From: Enterococcus sp. HY326
Lineage (GTDB): Bacteria; Bacillota; Bacilli; Lactobacillales; Enterococcaceae
Length of the DNA stretch: 64,000 nt
Reading direction: 5' to 3'
Assembly (NCBI RefSeq): GCF_026157065.1
Contig: NZ_JANLGQ010000002.1
Coordinates: 310,001 to 374,000 of the forward strand
The translations under genes were made by a program, and so were the position numbers. Of this stretch, positions 1-9,799 are shown one piece after another. Position 1 is the stretch's first letter. Each line of letters starts with the position of its first letter. The notes under the pieces were generated by a model that had not been told where the DNA came from, made no database searches, and saw only the letters and a list, made by a program, of their open reading frames with translations.

Positions 1-1
1 G

Positions 2-904
2 GTTCAGATGATAACCGATCAAGATGTGCAGACAAAAATGGCGATGGATTTAATTCGTCATGATATTGCGGTCTATGTCGCCCATACGAATATGGATATT
101 GTTGATGGTGGCTTAAATGATTGGTTTATGGAAGCTTTAGCTGTACCTGTGACGGGTTATCTTTCTGAAACCCATCGTTTTCCGATGATGAAACTGGCGG
201 TTTTTGTTCCAACAGAAGAGGCCAAAGCGTTGCGGGAGGTTTTAGGTAAAGCGGGAGCAGGTGTTCAGGGAAATTATCAGCATACTAGCTTTTCAACAAC
301 TGGCACTGGTCGTTTTATTCCGGTGAAAGGCGCCCAGCCGGCAATTGGCAAAATTGATGAAGCCACTACAGTGCAGGAAACTAAAATTGAAGTGATTTTT
401 CCTGAACCTTTGAAGGAAAAAATTGTGAAGGCGATGGTAGCGGCCCATCCTTATGAAGAGGTCGCCTATGATCTTTATGAACTAAAAAATGCTCCGCAAA
501 CATTTGGTATCGGGCGGATTGGTGAATTGCCAACCGCCATTTCGATCGATGACTTTATCGAGCGCAGCAAAAAAGCGTTTGGTTTAGCTGAAATCAAAGT
601 GGTGTTTCCGACTAAGACGAAACAACTGATCAAAAAAATTGCGATTTGCGGTGGCAGCGGCGGCAATTTTTATAAAGATGCCTTACGCTTAGGAGCTGAC
701 GTCTATATCACCGGGGATGTCTATTATCATACGGCCCACGACATGCAAAGTGCCGGGCTAACGGTCTTAGACCCTGGGCATTACATTGAAACGTTATGCA
801 AAGAAAAAATTGTCGCTTTATTAAAGAGCTGGCAAATAGAAAATAACTGGGAGCTGGAGGCTTTTCCTTCAGCTGTCAGTACAAATCCTTTTACTTATCG
901 CTAA
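2..904 (+). CDS. Nif3-like dinuclear metal-centre protein (YqfO/DUF34 family), 5' end missing
   Basis: The reading frame is open from base 2, so the first roughly 70 residues lie outside the window; family members are about 370 residues and 300 codons are visible. The segment HTNMD near the start and HYIE near the end carry the expected metal-binding His/Asp/Glu residues. The middle (about residues 100-200 of the visible part) matches the PII-like insert found in YqfO-type members. The family binds two metal ions and is linked to metal homeostasis and GTP cyclohydrolase I-like chemistry, but no firm reaction is known. In Firmicutes it usually follows a tRNA methyltransferase gene (trmK), which would lie upstream here. 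pepT follows closely, so the two are probably cotranscribed. Confidence 0.9.
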   Translation, partial: VQMITDQDVQTKMAMDLIRHDIAVYVAHTNMDIVDGGLNDWFMEALAVPVTGYLSETHRFPMMKLAVFVPTEEAKALREVLGKAGAGVQGNYQHTSFSTTGTGRFIPVKGAQPAIGKIDEATTVQETKIEVIFPEPLKEKIVKAMVAAHPYEEVAYDLYELKNAPQTFGIGRIGELPTAISIDDFIERSKKAFGLAEIKVVFPTKTKQLIKKIAICGGSGGNFYKDALRLGADVYITGDVYYHTAHDMQSAGLTVLDPGHYIETLCKEKIVALLKSWQIENNWELEAFPSAVSTNPFTYR

Positions 905-924
905 ACAGAATGGAGATTATGAAA

Positions 925-2154
925 ATGTACGAAAATTTATTACCAAGATTTTTACGTTATGTCAAAACTGAAACCCGCTCGAATCCTGAGAGCACTACGA
1001 CTCCTTCAACGCAAACGCAGGTGGCCTTTGCTCAAACTTTAAAACAAGAATTAATTGACTTAGGCATGTCGGATGTCTTTTATAATGAAAAAAATGGTTT
1101 TGTGATGGCAACCTTGCCTAGCAATACCGAGAAAGAGGTTCGTTCTATCGGCTTTATTGCCCATATGGACACGGCTGATTTCAATGCCGAAAATGTCAAT
1201 CCGCAAATTGTCGAAAATTACGATGGTCAGTCAGTCATTAATTTAGATAAGGCCGGCCGCTACACTTTAAATATTGAAGACTTTCCCAATTTAAAAAATT
1301 ATGCCGGTCAAACCTTGATTACAACAGATGGCTCGACTTTATTAGGCGCTGATGACAAATCGGGGATTGCTGAAATTATGACAGCGATGGAAATTTTGCT
1401 TAACAATCCTGACATCAAACACGGCTTAATTAAAGTTGCCTTTGGTCCTGATGAAGAAATCGGTGTCGGTGCAGATAAATTTGATGTCGAACAATTTGCG
1501 GTTGATTTTGCCTATACGATGGATGGCGGCCCAGTTGGTGAATTGGAATATGAAACTTTTTCAGCAGCTCAAGCCAATATCACAATTCACGGAAAAAATG
1601 TCCATCCTGGAACGGCTAAAAATACCATGATTAGTGCTTTGCAATTGGCGATTGATTTTCAAAATAGCTTGCCTCAAGACGAAGTACCGGAAAAAACTGA
1701 CGGCTATCAAGGCTTTTTCCATCTGATGGCTTTAAGCGGTAATGTTGAAGAAGCGAAGATGAGTTACATCATTCGTGACCATGACCACGACAAATTTTTA
1801 GCCCGCAAACAAATGATTACCGACATCCAGAATAAATTAAACAGTCGCTTTAATGAAGAGCGGGTCATTGTGGACATGTACGATCAGTATTACAATATGA
1901 AGGAAATCATTGAAAAAGATATGAGCATTGTGGAGCTGGCTAAAAATGCGATGCTTGAATTGGCAATTGAGCCGATTATCGAACCTGTGCGGGGCGGGAC
2001 AGATGGCTCTAAAATTTCTTATATGGGAATTCCAACGCCTAATATTTTTGCTGGTGGTGAAAATATGCACGGACGCTTTGAATTTGTATCTTTACAGGCG
2101 ATGGAAAAAGCTGTTGATGTCATTGTCAAAATCGCAGAAAATAACGCAAAATAA
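925..2154 (+). CDS. pepT: Peptidase T, tripeptide aminopeptidase
   Basis: This is a cytosolic zinc aminopeptidase of the M20B family that removes the N-terminal residue from tripeptides. Visible motifs are HMDTAD (His80, Asp82), GADDKSG with the bridging Asp near residue 144, GPDEEIG with the catalytic Glu pair, and HPGTAKN in the lid domain. The C-terminal GGTDGS...MHGRFE carries the last zinc ligand. The 409-residue length is normal. ATG codons also occur at 910 and 919, but only the one at 925 has a properly spaced GGAG (912-915), and it gives the usual MYENLLPRF start. It lies 20 bases after the Nif3-like gene and is probably in its operon. Confidence 0.96.
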   Translation: MYENLLPRFLRYVKTETRSNPESTTTPSTQTQVAFAQTLKQELIDLGMSDVFYNEKNGFVMATLPSNTEKEVRSIGFIAHMDTADFNAENVNPQIVENYDGQSVINLDKAGRYTLNIEDFPNLKNYAGQTLITTDGSTLLGADDKSGIAEIMTAMEILLNNPDIKHGLIKVAFGPDEEIGVGADKFDVEQFAVDFAYTMDGGPVGELEYETFSAAQANITIHGKNVHPGTAKNTMISALQLAIDFQNSLPQDEVPEKTDGYQGFFHLMALSGNVEEAKMSYIIRDHDHDKFLARKQMITDIQNKLNSRFNEERVIVDMYDQYYNMKEIIEKDMSIVELAKNAMLELAIEPIIEPVRGGTDGSKISYMGIPTPNIFAGGENMHGRFEFVSLQAMEKAVDVIVKIAENNAK

Positions 2155-2163
2155 TTTTTAACA

Positions 2164-2260
2164 GGTCTGGGCATAAGTTTTTTACAGTCGGGATTTCTAA
2201 AACAGTTTTGGAAGAAAAACTAGAAAAAGAGATTCTGCAGCTAACTTATGACTCAGATTT
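2164..2260. repeat. Intergenic inverted repeat, copy A of the TCTGTGACAAAAG family
   Basis: The left arm (2164-2179) and right arm (2243-2260) form an imperfect inverted repeat ending in a GTCTGgGcataAGTT-like motif. The same terminal motif is found at four other intergenic sites in this window (10981, 15050, 31285 and 38196). It fills the gap between pepT and the lipid kinase gene and could fold as one long RNA hairpin. It has no poly-T tail typical of a terminator. Confidence 0.6.
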
Positions 2261-2284
2261 TATTTTATAAAGAGGGTGAAAATA

Positions 2285-3172
2285 ATGCGGATTATGGTTT
2301 TTTATAATCAGAGTTCTGGCAGTGATCAAGCGTTGAAAATTGCGGAGAAGTTCGCCCATTACACAAAAGAGCATCATCCCCAGCAGAAGGTCTTTCTACA
2401 GGAAATCTCCAAGGACATAAAGCCGGCAGACTATCCAAAAAAAGCTGAGTCTAAAGAGATTGACACCTTGGTTTTTATCGGCGGAGATGGCACGATTCGT
2501 CATATGGTGCAGGATTTTTCAAGCACCATTGACAAATACAATATCGGGATTATTCCCGGTGGAACGGTTAATAATTTTGCCCGTTCCTTGGAGTTGCCGG
2601 TCAATGCTGAAGCGGCTTTTCCGATTATTTTTGAAGGGCATCAACGCCTTTGTGATTACGGCGTGGTCAATCAAGACGTGATGGTTTCTAGTATGACTGT
2701 GGGGATTTTAGCGGACACCGCTGCCTCAATTTCTCAAAAAGATAAGCAAAAGTATGGTAAACTTATTTTTGTCAGAAATTTTATCAAAATGGTGTTGAAA
2801 AAGAAACGTTATCATTTTGATATTGAGACAGACCAAAAGTCTTGGCAGGAATCTTGTCAGCTTTTAGCGGTCACGATGACCAACTCAATTGGCGGCTTCA
2901 CCCATTTTGACAGTACAGCTCGGGTAGATGATGGTCTTTTTCATGTGACGATTTTGCCACGGCTGCATATTTGGCGCTATCTTTTTTATCTGCCGAAAAT
3001 TCTCAGCGGCCGCATTTATCAGCTGCCGGATGTCCAGTATTTTCATACCAGCACTTTAAAATTGTCAGGAATGAAAAAAGCGCAGGCTCGGATTGATGGC
3101 GACCCGGCTGATTATTTACCGTTAACTATGAAAGTCGAAACGAAAAAATTACAAATCTTTGTTCCAGAGTAG
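2285..3172 (+). CDS. Diacylglycerol/lipid kinase family protein (YegS/BmrU-like)
   Basis: This is a 295-residue soluble lipid kinase of the DAGK catalytic family, related to NAD kinase. The nucleotide-binding signature GGDGT is at residues 66-70 and the second conserved loop PGGTVNNFAR is at about 91-100. The C-terminal half is the usual beta-rich lipid-binding domain. The likely substrate is diacylglycerol or a related lipid; DgkB in Bacillus salvages diacylglycerol released during lipoteichoic acid synthesis. An in-frame GTG lies at 2276, but AGAGGG (2271-2276) is correctly spaced for the ATG at 2285. Two membrane-protein genes follow almost without gaps, so this looks like an envelope operon. 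Substrate identity cannot be read from the sequence. Confidence 0.85.
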   Translation: MRIMVFYNQSSGSDQALKIAEKFAHYTKEHHPQQKVFLQEISKDIKPADYPKKAESKEIDTLVFIGGDGTIRHMVQDFSSTIDKYNIGIIPGGTVNNFARSLELPVNAEAAFPIIFEGHQRLCDYGVVNQDVMVSSMTVGILADTAASISQKDKQKYGKLIFVRNFIKMVLKKKRYHFDIETDQKSWQESCQLLAVTMTNSIGGFTHFDSTARVDDGLFHVTILPRLHIWRYLFYLPKILSGRIYQLPDVQYFHTSTLKLSGMKKAQARIDGDPADYLPLTMKVETKKLQIFVPE

Positions 3173-3180
3173 GTGACTAG

Positions 3181-3450
3181 TTGGTTGTATATGGTTATTT
3201 AGTGAGTGTCAATGTGCTGTTGTTTTTATTGATGGGACTTGATAAGCAGAAGGCGCGAAAGCATCAGTGGCGGGTTCCCGAAAAAACTTTATTAGCTTTA
3301 GGAATCATCGGAGCCGGTTTTGGCGGATTGATTGGTCAACAGGTGTTTCATCATAAAACCCGCAAGCCCAAATTCTATGCTGCATTTTTTATTGGTGTGA
3401 TGGTGGCACTTGTTCTTATTTATATGTTTGATAAATCGTTGGGAGTTTAA
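3181..3450 (+). CDS. Small DUF1294 family membrane protein
   Basis: This 89-residue protein has two or three hydrophobic segments (about residues 4-19, 37-52 and 66-84). It carries the family signature DKQKA...WRVPEKTLL followed by a glycine-rich helix and FHHKTRKPKF. DUF1294 proteins are small integral membrane proteins of unknown role. The start is a TTG just after AGGTGA, which overlaps the preceding stop codon; spacing is short, so the start is only probable. It sits between the lipid kinase and a YbhN-type membrane protein in one operon. Confidence 0.75.
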   Translation: MVVYGYLVSVNVLLFLLMGLDKQKARKHQWRVPEKTLLALGIIGAGFGGLIGQQVFHHKTRKPKFYAAFFIGVMVALVLIYMFDKSLGV

Positions 3451-3451
3451 C

Positions 3452-4489
3452 ATGCAAAAAAATTCTAAAAATCGTTTGATCATGAATATTGCCTTTTTGG
3501 TGGTTATTTTCGTGCTCATTATTGTCGTCGGAGAAAATTCCTTTAAAGATATCTTTGAACAGTTGGCTTCCACTAGTTTATTGACGCTGTTCATTGTAGT
3601 GTTGCTGGGATTTTTATATCAGCTTTTAGAAGGCAAGGTGGTTCAGCTCATTGCTGATCCCTTCTGTGAAGAATTTTCGCAAAAGAATGGCTTCTTTTTA
3701 TCTGGATCGGTGGCTTTTTATCGGGTGATTACTCTAGGCGCCGGCACTCTCGTATCTGAGGTCCAATATTATCGGGAAAAAGGCATGAAAATGTCTCAGG
3801 GAATTGGCGTAACTGTACTACACATGATGATGTATAAACTAGCTGTTTTAACCTATGCCGTTTTTGGTTTAGTGTTGCAATTTAGCAGGCTATGGCATGA
3901 ACGCCCACAATATATTGCATTAGTACTCTTTGGAATTGTCGTCACGGCAATTATTGTCATAGCCTTGGCGTTGCTTGCCTCGAGCATCAATTTACAAGTC
4001 GGTGTGATGCTTTTTTGTAACAAGGTCTTTAAGAGTCGAAAAATTCGCGATTGGATTGACAATTTGAACCTGCAAATTTTTTCTCTGCGGGAAACTTTTC
4101 AAACGATTGTCCAAGATAGAACTAAAATTTTGCGAATTTATTATTGGAGCTTATTCAAATTATTTTTCTGGTATTTAATTCCTTATGCGATTTTATTTCA
4201 ACTGCATCCTAGTTTGAACTTTTTAACCTCGCTATCTTTTATCTCGATGGTGGTGGTGACGGCTGGGGTAATTCCGACACCAGCCGGCGTAGGTTCATTT
4301 GAATTTATTTACCTGTTGCTTTTTAGACCATTAGTCGGTGAGGTTGACACACTTTCTTCGCTGCTGTTGTATCGTTTTTCAACCTATGTCTTGCCATTTT
4401 TAATTGGACTAGTCTATGTGCTATTGAAAAAAAGACGACAAATTTCCAGTGAATTACGGGAAGTTCGCAAAGAAAAAAATAATAGCTAA
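3452..4489 (+). CDS. YbhN/UPF0104 family membrane protein (lysylphosphatidylglycerol synthase TM-like domain)
   Basis: This 345-residue polytopic membrane protein has about eight hydrophobic helices. The segment TAGVIPTPAGVGSFE near residue 275 is the hallmark of the flippase-like domain shared with the N-terminal half of MprF. No cytosolic synthase domain is present, so it cannot make aminoacyl-lipids itself; a lipid translocation or sensing role is inferred. Translation is taken from ATG 3452, one base after the DUF1294 stop codon and preceded by GGGAG. A longer in-frame ORF would overlap the upstream gene and lacks a ribosome site. It is the last gene of the operon, followed by a strong terminator. 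Confidence 0.85.
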   Translation: MQKNSKNRLIMNIAFLVVIFVLIIVVGENSFKDIFEQLASTSLLTLFIVVLLGFLYQLLEGKVVQLIADPFCEEFSQKNGFFLSGSVAFYRVITLGAGTLVSEVQYYREKGMKMSQGIGVTVLHMMMYKLAVLTYAVFGLVLQFSRLWHERPQYIALVLFGIVVTAIIVIALALLASSINLQVGVMLFCNKVFKSRKIRDWIDNLNLQIFSLRETFQTIVQDRTKILRIYYWSLFKLFFWYLIPYAILFQLHPSLNFLTSLSFISMVVVTAGVIPTPAGVGSFEFIYLLLFRPLVGEVDTLSSLLLYRFSTYVLPFLIGLVYVLLKKRRQISSELREVRKEKNNS

Positions 4490-4492
4490 ATC

Positions 4493-4537
4493 AAAATCAA
4501 AAAATAGTTCCTGCGGGAAATTATTTTTTGATTTTTT
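4493..4537 (+). terminator. Rho-independent terminator after the YbhN-like gene
   Basis: The long stem pairs AAAATCAAAAAATA (4493-4506) with TATTTTTTGATTTT (4522-4535) around a GC-containing tip (CCTGCGGG) and ends in a T-run. The A-run on the left arm could also support termination from the other side. Confidence 0.85.
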
Positions 4538-4556
4538 ATATTTTCAAGAGTTATTT

Positions 4557-4586
4557 TTTGACCTTTACTGACCAATTGTGTATAAT
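4557..4586 (+). promoter_or_regulatory. clpB promoter with overlapping CtsR box
   Basis: A consensus-like sigma-A promoter is visible: -35 TTGACC (4558-4563), a 17-bp spacer and -10 TATAAT (4581-4586). The heptad pair TTTGACC-TTT-ACTGACC (4557-4573) is the reverse-strand form of the CtsR operator (GGTCAAA-NAN-GGTCAAA) with two mismatches in one half. It covers the -35 box, the position expected for repression of heat-shock protease genes. Confidence 0.8.
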
Positions 4587-4594
4587 TATTGTCA

Positions 4595-4662
4595 GAGAAA
4601 TGAAAAAGATTTTGATTTCTCACTAAACAAGAGAAGATCGTTAACTAGAAAAAAATAGTTAA
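4595..4662 (+). promoter_or_regulatory. clpB 5' leader with two small hairpins
   Basis: GAGAAAT (4595-4601) pairs with ATTTCTC (4615-4621) at the expected 5' end of the transcript. TTAACTA (4641-4647) pairs with TAGTTAA (4656-4662) three bases before the GGGAGG ribosome site at 4665-4670. The first could stabilise the mRNA end and the second could be temperature-sensitive; both ideas are inference from base pairing only. Confidence 0.35.
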
Positions 4663-4677
4663 ACGGGAGGTACTTAT

Positions 4678-7296
4678 ATGAATCCAGAAAAAATGACTAG
4701 CACCTTACAAGAGGCGATTGCTGAAGCGCAACAAGTGGCTGTTACCCGTCGCCATCAAGAAATTGACATTGCCCATCTATGGAAAATCTTTTTGCAACCC
4801 AATCACTTTGGGCGTAACTTTTATACGGATGCCGGCTTAGATGTCGATGCTTTTGAAAGAGAAGTTGACCGAGCTTTGGATGAATATCCGACAGTTGCTG
4901 GCGGTAATGTTCAGTACGGTCAAAATATGAGCCAAAATTTATTCAGCTTATTAAATGAAGCGGACCAATTAAAAAATAGTTTTGGCGATGAATTTCTTTC
5001 AACCGAAATTGTGATTTTAGCTCTAATGAAGTTGAAAAATTATCGCTTAACAGTCTATTTGAAAAAACAAGGTATTACTGAAAAAGAACTGCGCAAAAAC
5101 ATTGAAGATATGCGGGGTGGCGACAAAGTCACCTCAAAAAATCAAGAGGAACAATATCAAGCATTGGAAAAATACGGTGTTGACTTGGTCCAACAAGTCA
5201 AAAGCGGCAAGATGGACCCGATTATCGGACGGGATGAAGAAATTCGCGATGTCATTCGGATTTTAACCCGTAAAACTAAAAATAATCCGGTTTTAATCGG
5301 TGAACCTGGTGTCGGTAAAACAGCCATCATTGAAGGCTTGGCCCAACGGATTGTCCGCAAAGATGTTCCAGAAAATTTAAAGGACAAAACTATTTTTTCT
5401 TTAGATATGGGCTCTTTGATTGCCGGTGCTAAGTTCCGTGGTGAATTTGAAGAACGCTTAAAATCTGTTCTCGCCGAAGTCAAAAAAAGCGATGGTCGCA
5501 TTATTCTTTTTATCGATGAAATTCACAATATTGTCGGTGCTGGCAAAGCAGAAGGCAGTATGGATGCCGGTAATTTATTAAAACCGATGTTGGCTCGTGG
5601 AGAACTTCATACGATTGGGGCCACGACTTTAGATGAATACCGTCAATACATGGAAAAAGATAAAGCCCTCGAACGCCGTTTCCAAAAAGTTTTAGTTAAA
5701 GAGCCGACTGTTGAAGATACTATTAGTATTTTACGGGGCTTAAAGGAACGCTTTGAAATCCATCATGGCGTCAATATCCATGATAATGCATTAGTCGCGG
5801 CGGCAACCTTATCCGACCGCTACATCACAGATCGTTTTTTACCAGATAAAGCGATTGATTTAGTCGATGAAGCCAGTGCCACTATTCGGGTTGAAATGAA
5901 TTCCATGCCAACCGAATTGGACCAAGTGACCCGACGCCTAATGCAATTGGAAATTGAAGAAGCTGCATTGAAAAAAGAATCAGACGATGCATCTAAAAAA
6001 CGGTTAGGTAATCTGCAAGAGGAATTGGCTGATTTAAGAGAAGAAGCCAATGCCATGAAATTGCAGTGGGAAACTGAAAAAGAAGAAGTTAATTCAGTGT
6101 CGAATAAACGGGCTGAAATTGATAAAGCCCGCCACGAACTGGAAGATGCTGAAAACAATTATGATTTAGAACGGGCGGCTGTCTTGCGCCATGGCACTAT
6201 TCCTGAATTGGAAAAAGAGTTGAAGGCTTTGGAAGCTAAAAATGAAGCCAGCAATTTACGGATGGTTCAAGAGTCTGTCACTGAAAATGAAATCGCCGAG
6301 GTGGTTGGCCGTTTGACCGGCATTCCGGTGACAAAATTAGTCGAAGGCGAACGGGAAAAATTGATGAAGCTCAATGATACGCTCCATCAAAGAGTCATTG
6401 GACAAGACGAAGCTGTCACAGCTGTCAGTGATGCTGTTTTACGGTCACGGGCCGGCTTACAGGACCCGAACCGGCCTTTAGGATCATTTTTATTCTTAGG
6501 ACCAACGGGTGTTGGGAAAACCGAATTGGCAAAAGCTTTGGCTGAAAATTTATTTGATTCAGAAGATCATATGGTGCGCATTGATATGAGTGAGTACATG
6601 GAAAAACATTCCGTCTCACGACTTGTTGGAGCGCCTCCAGGTTATATCGGTTTTGAAGAAGGCGGTCAGCTGACGGAAGCCGTGCGCCGCAATCCTTATA
6701 CGATTGTCCTTTTGGATGAAATTGAAAAAGCTCATCCAGATGTCTTTAATATTTTGCTGCAAGTCTTAGACGACGGCCGTTTAACCGACTCAAAAGGCCG
6801 CGTAGTTGATTTTAAAAATACGGTGATGATTATGACCAGCAATATCGGTTCGCAGCTGTTATTAGAAGGTGTGACCGAAGACGGTAGCATTCCAGAAACT
6901 GTCGAGGATGCGGTGATGACCATGCTGAAGGGACACTTCAAACCCGAATTTTTAAATCGGATTGACGACACTATTTTATTCACACCATTGAGTTTAGATA
7001 ATGTGAAGGGGATTGTTGTGAAAATTGTTGAACAATTGGCCCGTCGCTTAGAACATCAAGAAATTTATTTAACCATTTCTGATGAAGCTAAAACGTGGAT
7101 TGCTGACAACGCCTATGAGCCGGCTTTTGGTGCCCGACCTTTACGTCGCTTCATCACAAAAGAAGTGGAAACACCTTTGGCAAAAGAAATTATTGCCGGT
7201 CGCGTCCTACCAAAAACTAAAGTGACGATTAGCTTACTAGCCGATCAATTGGTTTTTGAAAACGAAGCAGTGGTGGAAGAAGTTGTAGAAGCTTAA
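4678..7296 (+). CDS. clpB: ATP-dependent disaggregase ClpB
   Basis: ClpB is a cytosolic hexameric AAA+ chaperone that pulls proteins out of aggregates with DnaK. The 872 residues show the N-terminal Clp repeat domain (about 1-145) and AAA1 with Walker A GEPGVGKT at 208-215 and Walker B FIDE ending at 281. A coiled-coil middle domain rich in Glu/Lys (about 405-525) and AAA2 with GPTGVGKT at 608-615 and Walker B DE at 680-681 follow. The middle domain separates ClpB from ClpC, and there is no IGF/L loop for ClpP. It is monocistronic, with a promoter carrying a CtsR box upstream and a terminator downstream, so heat-shock regulation by CtsR is likely. Confidence 0.97.
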   Translation: MNPEKMTSTLQEAIAEAQQVAVTRRHQEIDIAHLWKIFLQPNHFGRNFYTDAGLDVDAFEREVDRALDEYPTVAGGNVQYGQNMSQNLFSLLNEADQLKNSFGDEFLSTEIVILALMKLKNYRLTVYLKKQGITEKELRKNIEDMRGGDKVTSKNQEEQYQALEKYGVDLVQQVKSGKMDPIIGRDEEIRDVIRILTRKTKNNPVLIGEPGVGKTAIIEGLAQRIVRKDVPENLKDKTIFSLDMGSLIAGAKFRGEFEERLKSVLAEVKKSDGRIILFIDEIHNIVGAGKAEGSMDAGNLLKPMLARGELHTIGATTLDEYRQYMEKDKALERRFQKVLVKEPTVEDTISILRGLKERFEIHHGVNIHDNALVAAATLSDRYITDRFLPDKAIDLVDEASATIRVEMNSMPTELDQVTRRLMQLEIEEAALKKESDDASKKRLGNLQEELADLREEANAMKLQWETEKEEVNSVSNKRAEIDKARHELEDAENNYDLERAAVLRHGTIPELEKELKALEAKNEASNLRMVQESVTENEIAEVVGRLTGIPVTKLVEGEREKLMKLNDTLHQRVIGQDEAVTAVSDAVLRSRAGLQDPNRPLGSFLFLGPTGVGKTELAKALAENLFDSEDHMVRIDMSEYMEKHSVSRLVGAPPGYIGFEEGGQLTEAVRRNPYTIVLLDEIEKAHPDVFNILLQVLDDGRLTDSKGRVVDFKNTVMIMTSNIGSQLLLEGVTEDGSIPETVEDAVMTMLKGHFKPEFLNRIDDTILFTPLSLDNVKGIVVKIVEQLARRLEHQEIYLTISDEAKTWIADNAYEPAFGARPLRRFITKEVETPLAKEIIAGRVLPKTKVTISLLADQLVFENEAVVEEVVEA

Positions 7297-7342
7297 GCTT
7301 AATTAAAGGTGAAGCCTAACAAAATTGATAATTACAAAAACG

Positions 7343-7395
7343 AAAACGCATCTGAAGAGGCAGTGATTGACTGCCTTCTCAGATGCGTTTTTTTG
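7343..7395. terminator. Bidirectional terminator between clpB and gadB
   Basis: A perfect 13-bp stem (AAAACGCATCTGA at 7343-7355 with its complement at 7379-7391) encloses a second stem AGGCAGT/ACTGCCT. T-runs follow on the plus strand and A-runs precede it, so it can end both convergent transcripts. Confidence 0.92.
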
Positions 7396-7396
7396 T

Positions 7397-8803
7397 TCAG
7401 TGAGTGAAGCCTTGTTTTTTAATTTCAGTTTTTTCGTGAAAGACTAAATGGGCCTTCTGCAAATCAGCGATAGCATCTTTAAAGTCCTGCATAAATTCAT
7501 GGGCCATATTCATGCCAAAATCGGCCCGCACGACAATCCGTTGAATCACTGTTTGATCTAACCCTTTTGGCAGAGGATAAGTCGGCACCTGCCAGCCCTT
7601 CATTAATAGGCGGTCGGATAAATCGTAAAGCGTCCATTCCCGAGCATCATCTGGCATCAAGTTATAACAAACTAATGGTAATTGGCTGCCATCGTTGATA
7701 ATTTTAAAATCGGCTAATTGGCTGATTTCTTTACTTAAAAAGATGGCGACATCATGGGTGTGCTGCTGAATTTCTTGGTAGCCAGCAAAACCTAGGCGGA
7801 CAAAATTATAATATTGTCCGATAACCTGCGATGCGCTGTGGGAAAAATTAATCGACATCGTGGGAATTTCACCACCGAGATAGCTGACTTTAAAAATTAA
7901 TTCCTCTGGTAGATATTGTTGATCCCGCCATAAGACCCAGCCAACGCCTGGATAAACTAGTCCGTACTTGTGACCAGAAGCGTTGATGGAAACGACATTT
8001 TTTAAACGGAAATCCCAAACCAAATCTTTTTCAACAAATGGGGCATAAAATCCGCCAGAGGCAGCATCGACATGGATGGAAAGTGTTCTGTGATGTTCTT
8101 GATTGTATGTTTCAACGAGACTGTCTAAAGTCTTTAAGTCATCATATTGACCGGTATAGGTTATACCCATGATGCCGACAATGCCGATGGTGTAATCATC
8201 GACATAATCCATCACTGTCTCCATGTTCAAAGACAGATGTTGTGAATCAATCGGTACCGCCCGCAGCTCAATGTCCCAATAGACACAAAATTTTTCCCAG
8301 CAGACTTGATAGCCAGCGGAAATCACTAGATTCGGTCGTTTTCGATAAATATCCAAACCGTTTTCGGCGGCTTCTTTGCGCCAGCGGAATTTTAAGGCCA
8401 TCCCCGCTAACATACAAGCTTCTGATGAACCAATCGTCGAGGTCCCGATAAATTTTTCACTTTGATTGACCTGCCAAAGCTCGGCAATCATATTGACACA
8501 TCGATTTTCTAATTCAGCAGTGCGGGGGTATTCTGATTTATCAATTAAGTTTTTGTCTAGCGTTTCACTCATCAAAGCAACCGCTTCTGGTTCCATATAG
8601 GTTTGGCAAAAGGTCGCCAAATTTAAGCGGGAATTGCCTTCATCTAATAATTCATCCTTGACTAAACGATAGGCCGCCTGCGAATCCAAACCCGTGTCGG
8701 CTAATTTATATTTAGGCAAATCATGATTTTCGGCGGCTTCTGCAAAAATCGGCTCTAAAAAATCCGCTTCTTCACGATTGTCTTTTCCATAAAGCATTGG
8801 CAT
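7397..8803 (-). CDS. gadB: Glutamate decarboxylase
   Basis: This PLP enzyme converts glutamate to GABA and CO2, consuming a proton, and serves acid resistance. The 468-residue length fits bacterial GadA/B. The PLP lysine is Lys279 in SGHKYG, HVDAASGG carries the cofactor-binding Asp, and the C-terminal segment is rich in charged residues and ends ...KKQGFTH. Two ATG codons (8809 and 8803) precede the conserved region; the ribosome site GGAGG is correctly spaced only for 8803. No glutamate/GABA antiporter gene (gadC) is adjacent, so the antiporter must lie elsewhere or be absent. A TATAAT-like -10 lies upstream on the minus strand near 8835-8842. Confidence 0.95.
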   Translation of the reverse strand: MPMLYGKDNREEADFLEPIFAEAAENHDLPKYKLADTGLDSQAAYRLVKDELLDEGNSRLNLATFCQTYMEPEAVALMSETLDKNLIDKSEYPRTAELENRCVNMIAELWQVNQSEKFIGTSTIGSSEACMLAGMALKFRWRKEAAENGLDIYRKRPNLVISAGYQVCWEKFCVYWDIELRAVPIDSQHLSLNMETVMDYVDDYTIGIVGIMGITYTGQYDDLKTLDSLVETYNQEHHRTLSIHVDAASGGFYAPFVEKDLVWDFRLKNVVSINASGHKYGLVYPGVGWVLWRDQQYLPEELIFKVSYLGGEIPTMSINFSHSASQVIGQYYNFVRLGFAGYQEIQQHTHDVAIFLSKEISQLADFKIINDGSQLPLVCYNLMPDDAREWTLYDLSDRLLMKGWQVPTYPLPKGLDQTVIQRIVVRADFGMNMAHEFMQDFKDAIADLQKAHLVFHEKTEIKKQGFTH

Positions 8804-8926
8804 AATCATTCCTCCAATTTCTGATTTTCTTTTATTATACCTGTTTTCACTTTTTTCTTCCGCTTTGAAACGGATTGCTACGGTCTTTTTTTGATTGGGA
8901 GTATAATTTTAAGAGAGGTGAAGGAC

Positions 8927-9715
8927 ATGAAAATTTTGACAGATGTTATGTATGATGAAAAAAATCAATTGAAGATGGATATTTACCAACCAGAAAAAAG
9001 CAATGGAGCCGTACTGATTGATATTCACGGCGGTGGCTGGTTCCAAGGAGATAAAACGAAGGATCAAGATTGGGCGCAAATTTGGGCAGATCAAGGGTAT
9101 CTCGTGTTAGTGCCGAATTATCGGCTTGCTCCGGAATTTTTATATCCGACAGCCTTAGATGATGTGAAAAATGTTTACCATTGGTTAAAGAAAAGTGATT
9201 ATTTAGAAAAGCAAAAGATTGGCGTGTATGGTTCTTCCGCTGGTGGTAATTTGGCAATTGAATTGTCCTTAGCATTTGGTTTACCGGCTGTTTCTTTATC
9301 AGGCATTATCCAGATAGAAGATTGGCTAGCAGCTCATCAAGACGTGACACCACAACCCAAAGCGGCGCAAGTTAACAATCCCAATCTTGCTAGTAATTTA
9401 ATCGACCAAGACGGTGGCGATGATCGCTTTTATAAATGGTTTGTTTTAAATTATGCCGGTAATCAAGCGGAAAAAATTAAAGATATGTCGCCGCTTAATC
9501 GTGTTTCTGCAACAGCCGGTCCAATGTTTATTGCCAACTCATTGAATGAATTGGTGCCAAATGAAGGCGTCTGGCTCTTAGAAGCCGCCTTAGCAGAAGT
9601 TGGCGTACCCGTCATGACTAAATTCATTACCGGCTCGGCTCATGCAAAAGGCTATTTAACAGAGGCGCAACCTTATGTGGAATTATTCTTCAAACAATAT
9701 TTACTCAAAAACTAA
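8927..9715 (+). CDS. Alpha/beta-hydrolase (esterase/BD-FAE-like)
   Basis: This 262-residue cytosolic hydrolase has the oxyanion-hole motif HGGGW at about residue 36 and the nucleophile elbow GSSAGG near residue 105. The HAKGY segment near residue 245 carries the likely catalytic His. These are features of the carboxylesterase group related to hormone-sensitive lipase and feruloyl/bifunctional esterases. The substrate cannot be predicted. ATG 8927 is preceded by AGAGGTGAAGG; an in-frame extension to 8891 has no ribosome site. TATAAT lies at about 8901-8906. The gene is single, between a divergent decarboxylase and a convergent aminotransferase. Confidence 0.88.
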   Translation: MKILTDVMYDEKNQLKMDIYQPEKSNGAVLIDIHGGGWFQGDKTKDQDWAQIWADQGYLVLVPNYRLAPEFLYPTALDDVKNVYHWLKKSDYLEKQKIGVYGSSAGGNLAIELSLAFGLPAVSLSGIIQIEDWLAAHQDVTPQPKAAQVNNPNLASNLIDQDGGDDRFYKWFVLNYAGNQAEKIKDMSPLNRVSATAGPMFIANSLNELVPNEGVWLLEAALAEVGVPVMTKFITGSAHAKGYLTEAQPYVELFFKQYLLKN

Positions 9716-9717
9716 AT

Positions 9718-9799
9718 AAAAAAACTCAAGTCACTTATCTTTTCAGGAAGCTTTTTGTAAAAGCTACATGTGAAAGGAAAAATGAACTTGAGTTTTTTT
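9718..9799. terminator. Bidirectional terminator between the hydrolase and aminotransferase genes
   Basis: AAAAAAACTCAAGT (9718-9731) pairs perfectly with ACTTGAGTTTTTTT (9786-9799), enclosing about 54 bases with a smaller AGCTTTTTGTAAAAGCT hairpin. The right arm overlaps the stop codon of the convergent aminotransferase gene. Confidence 0.8.
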
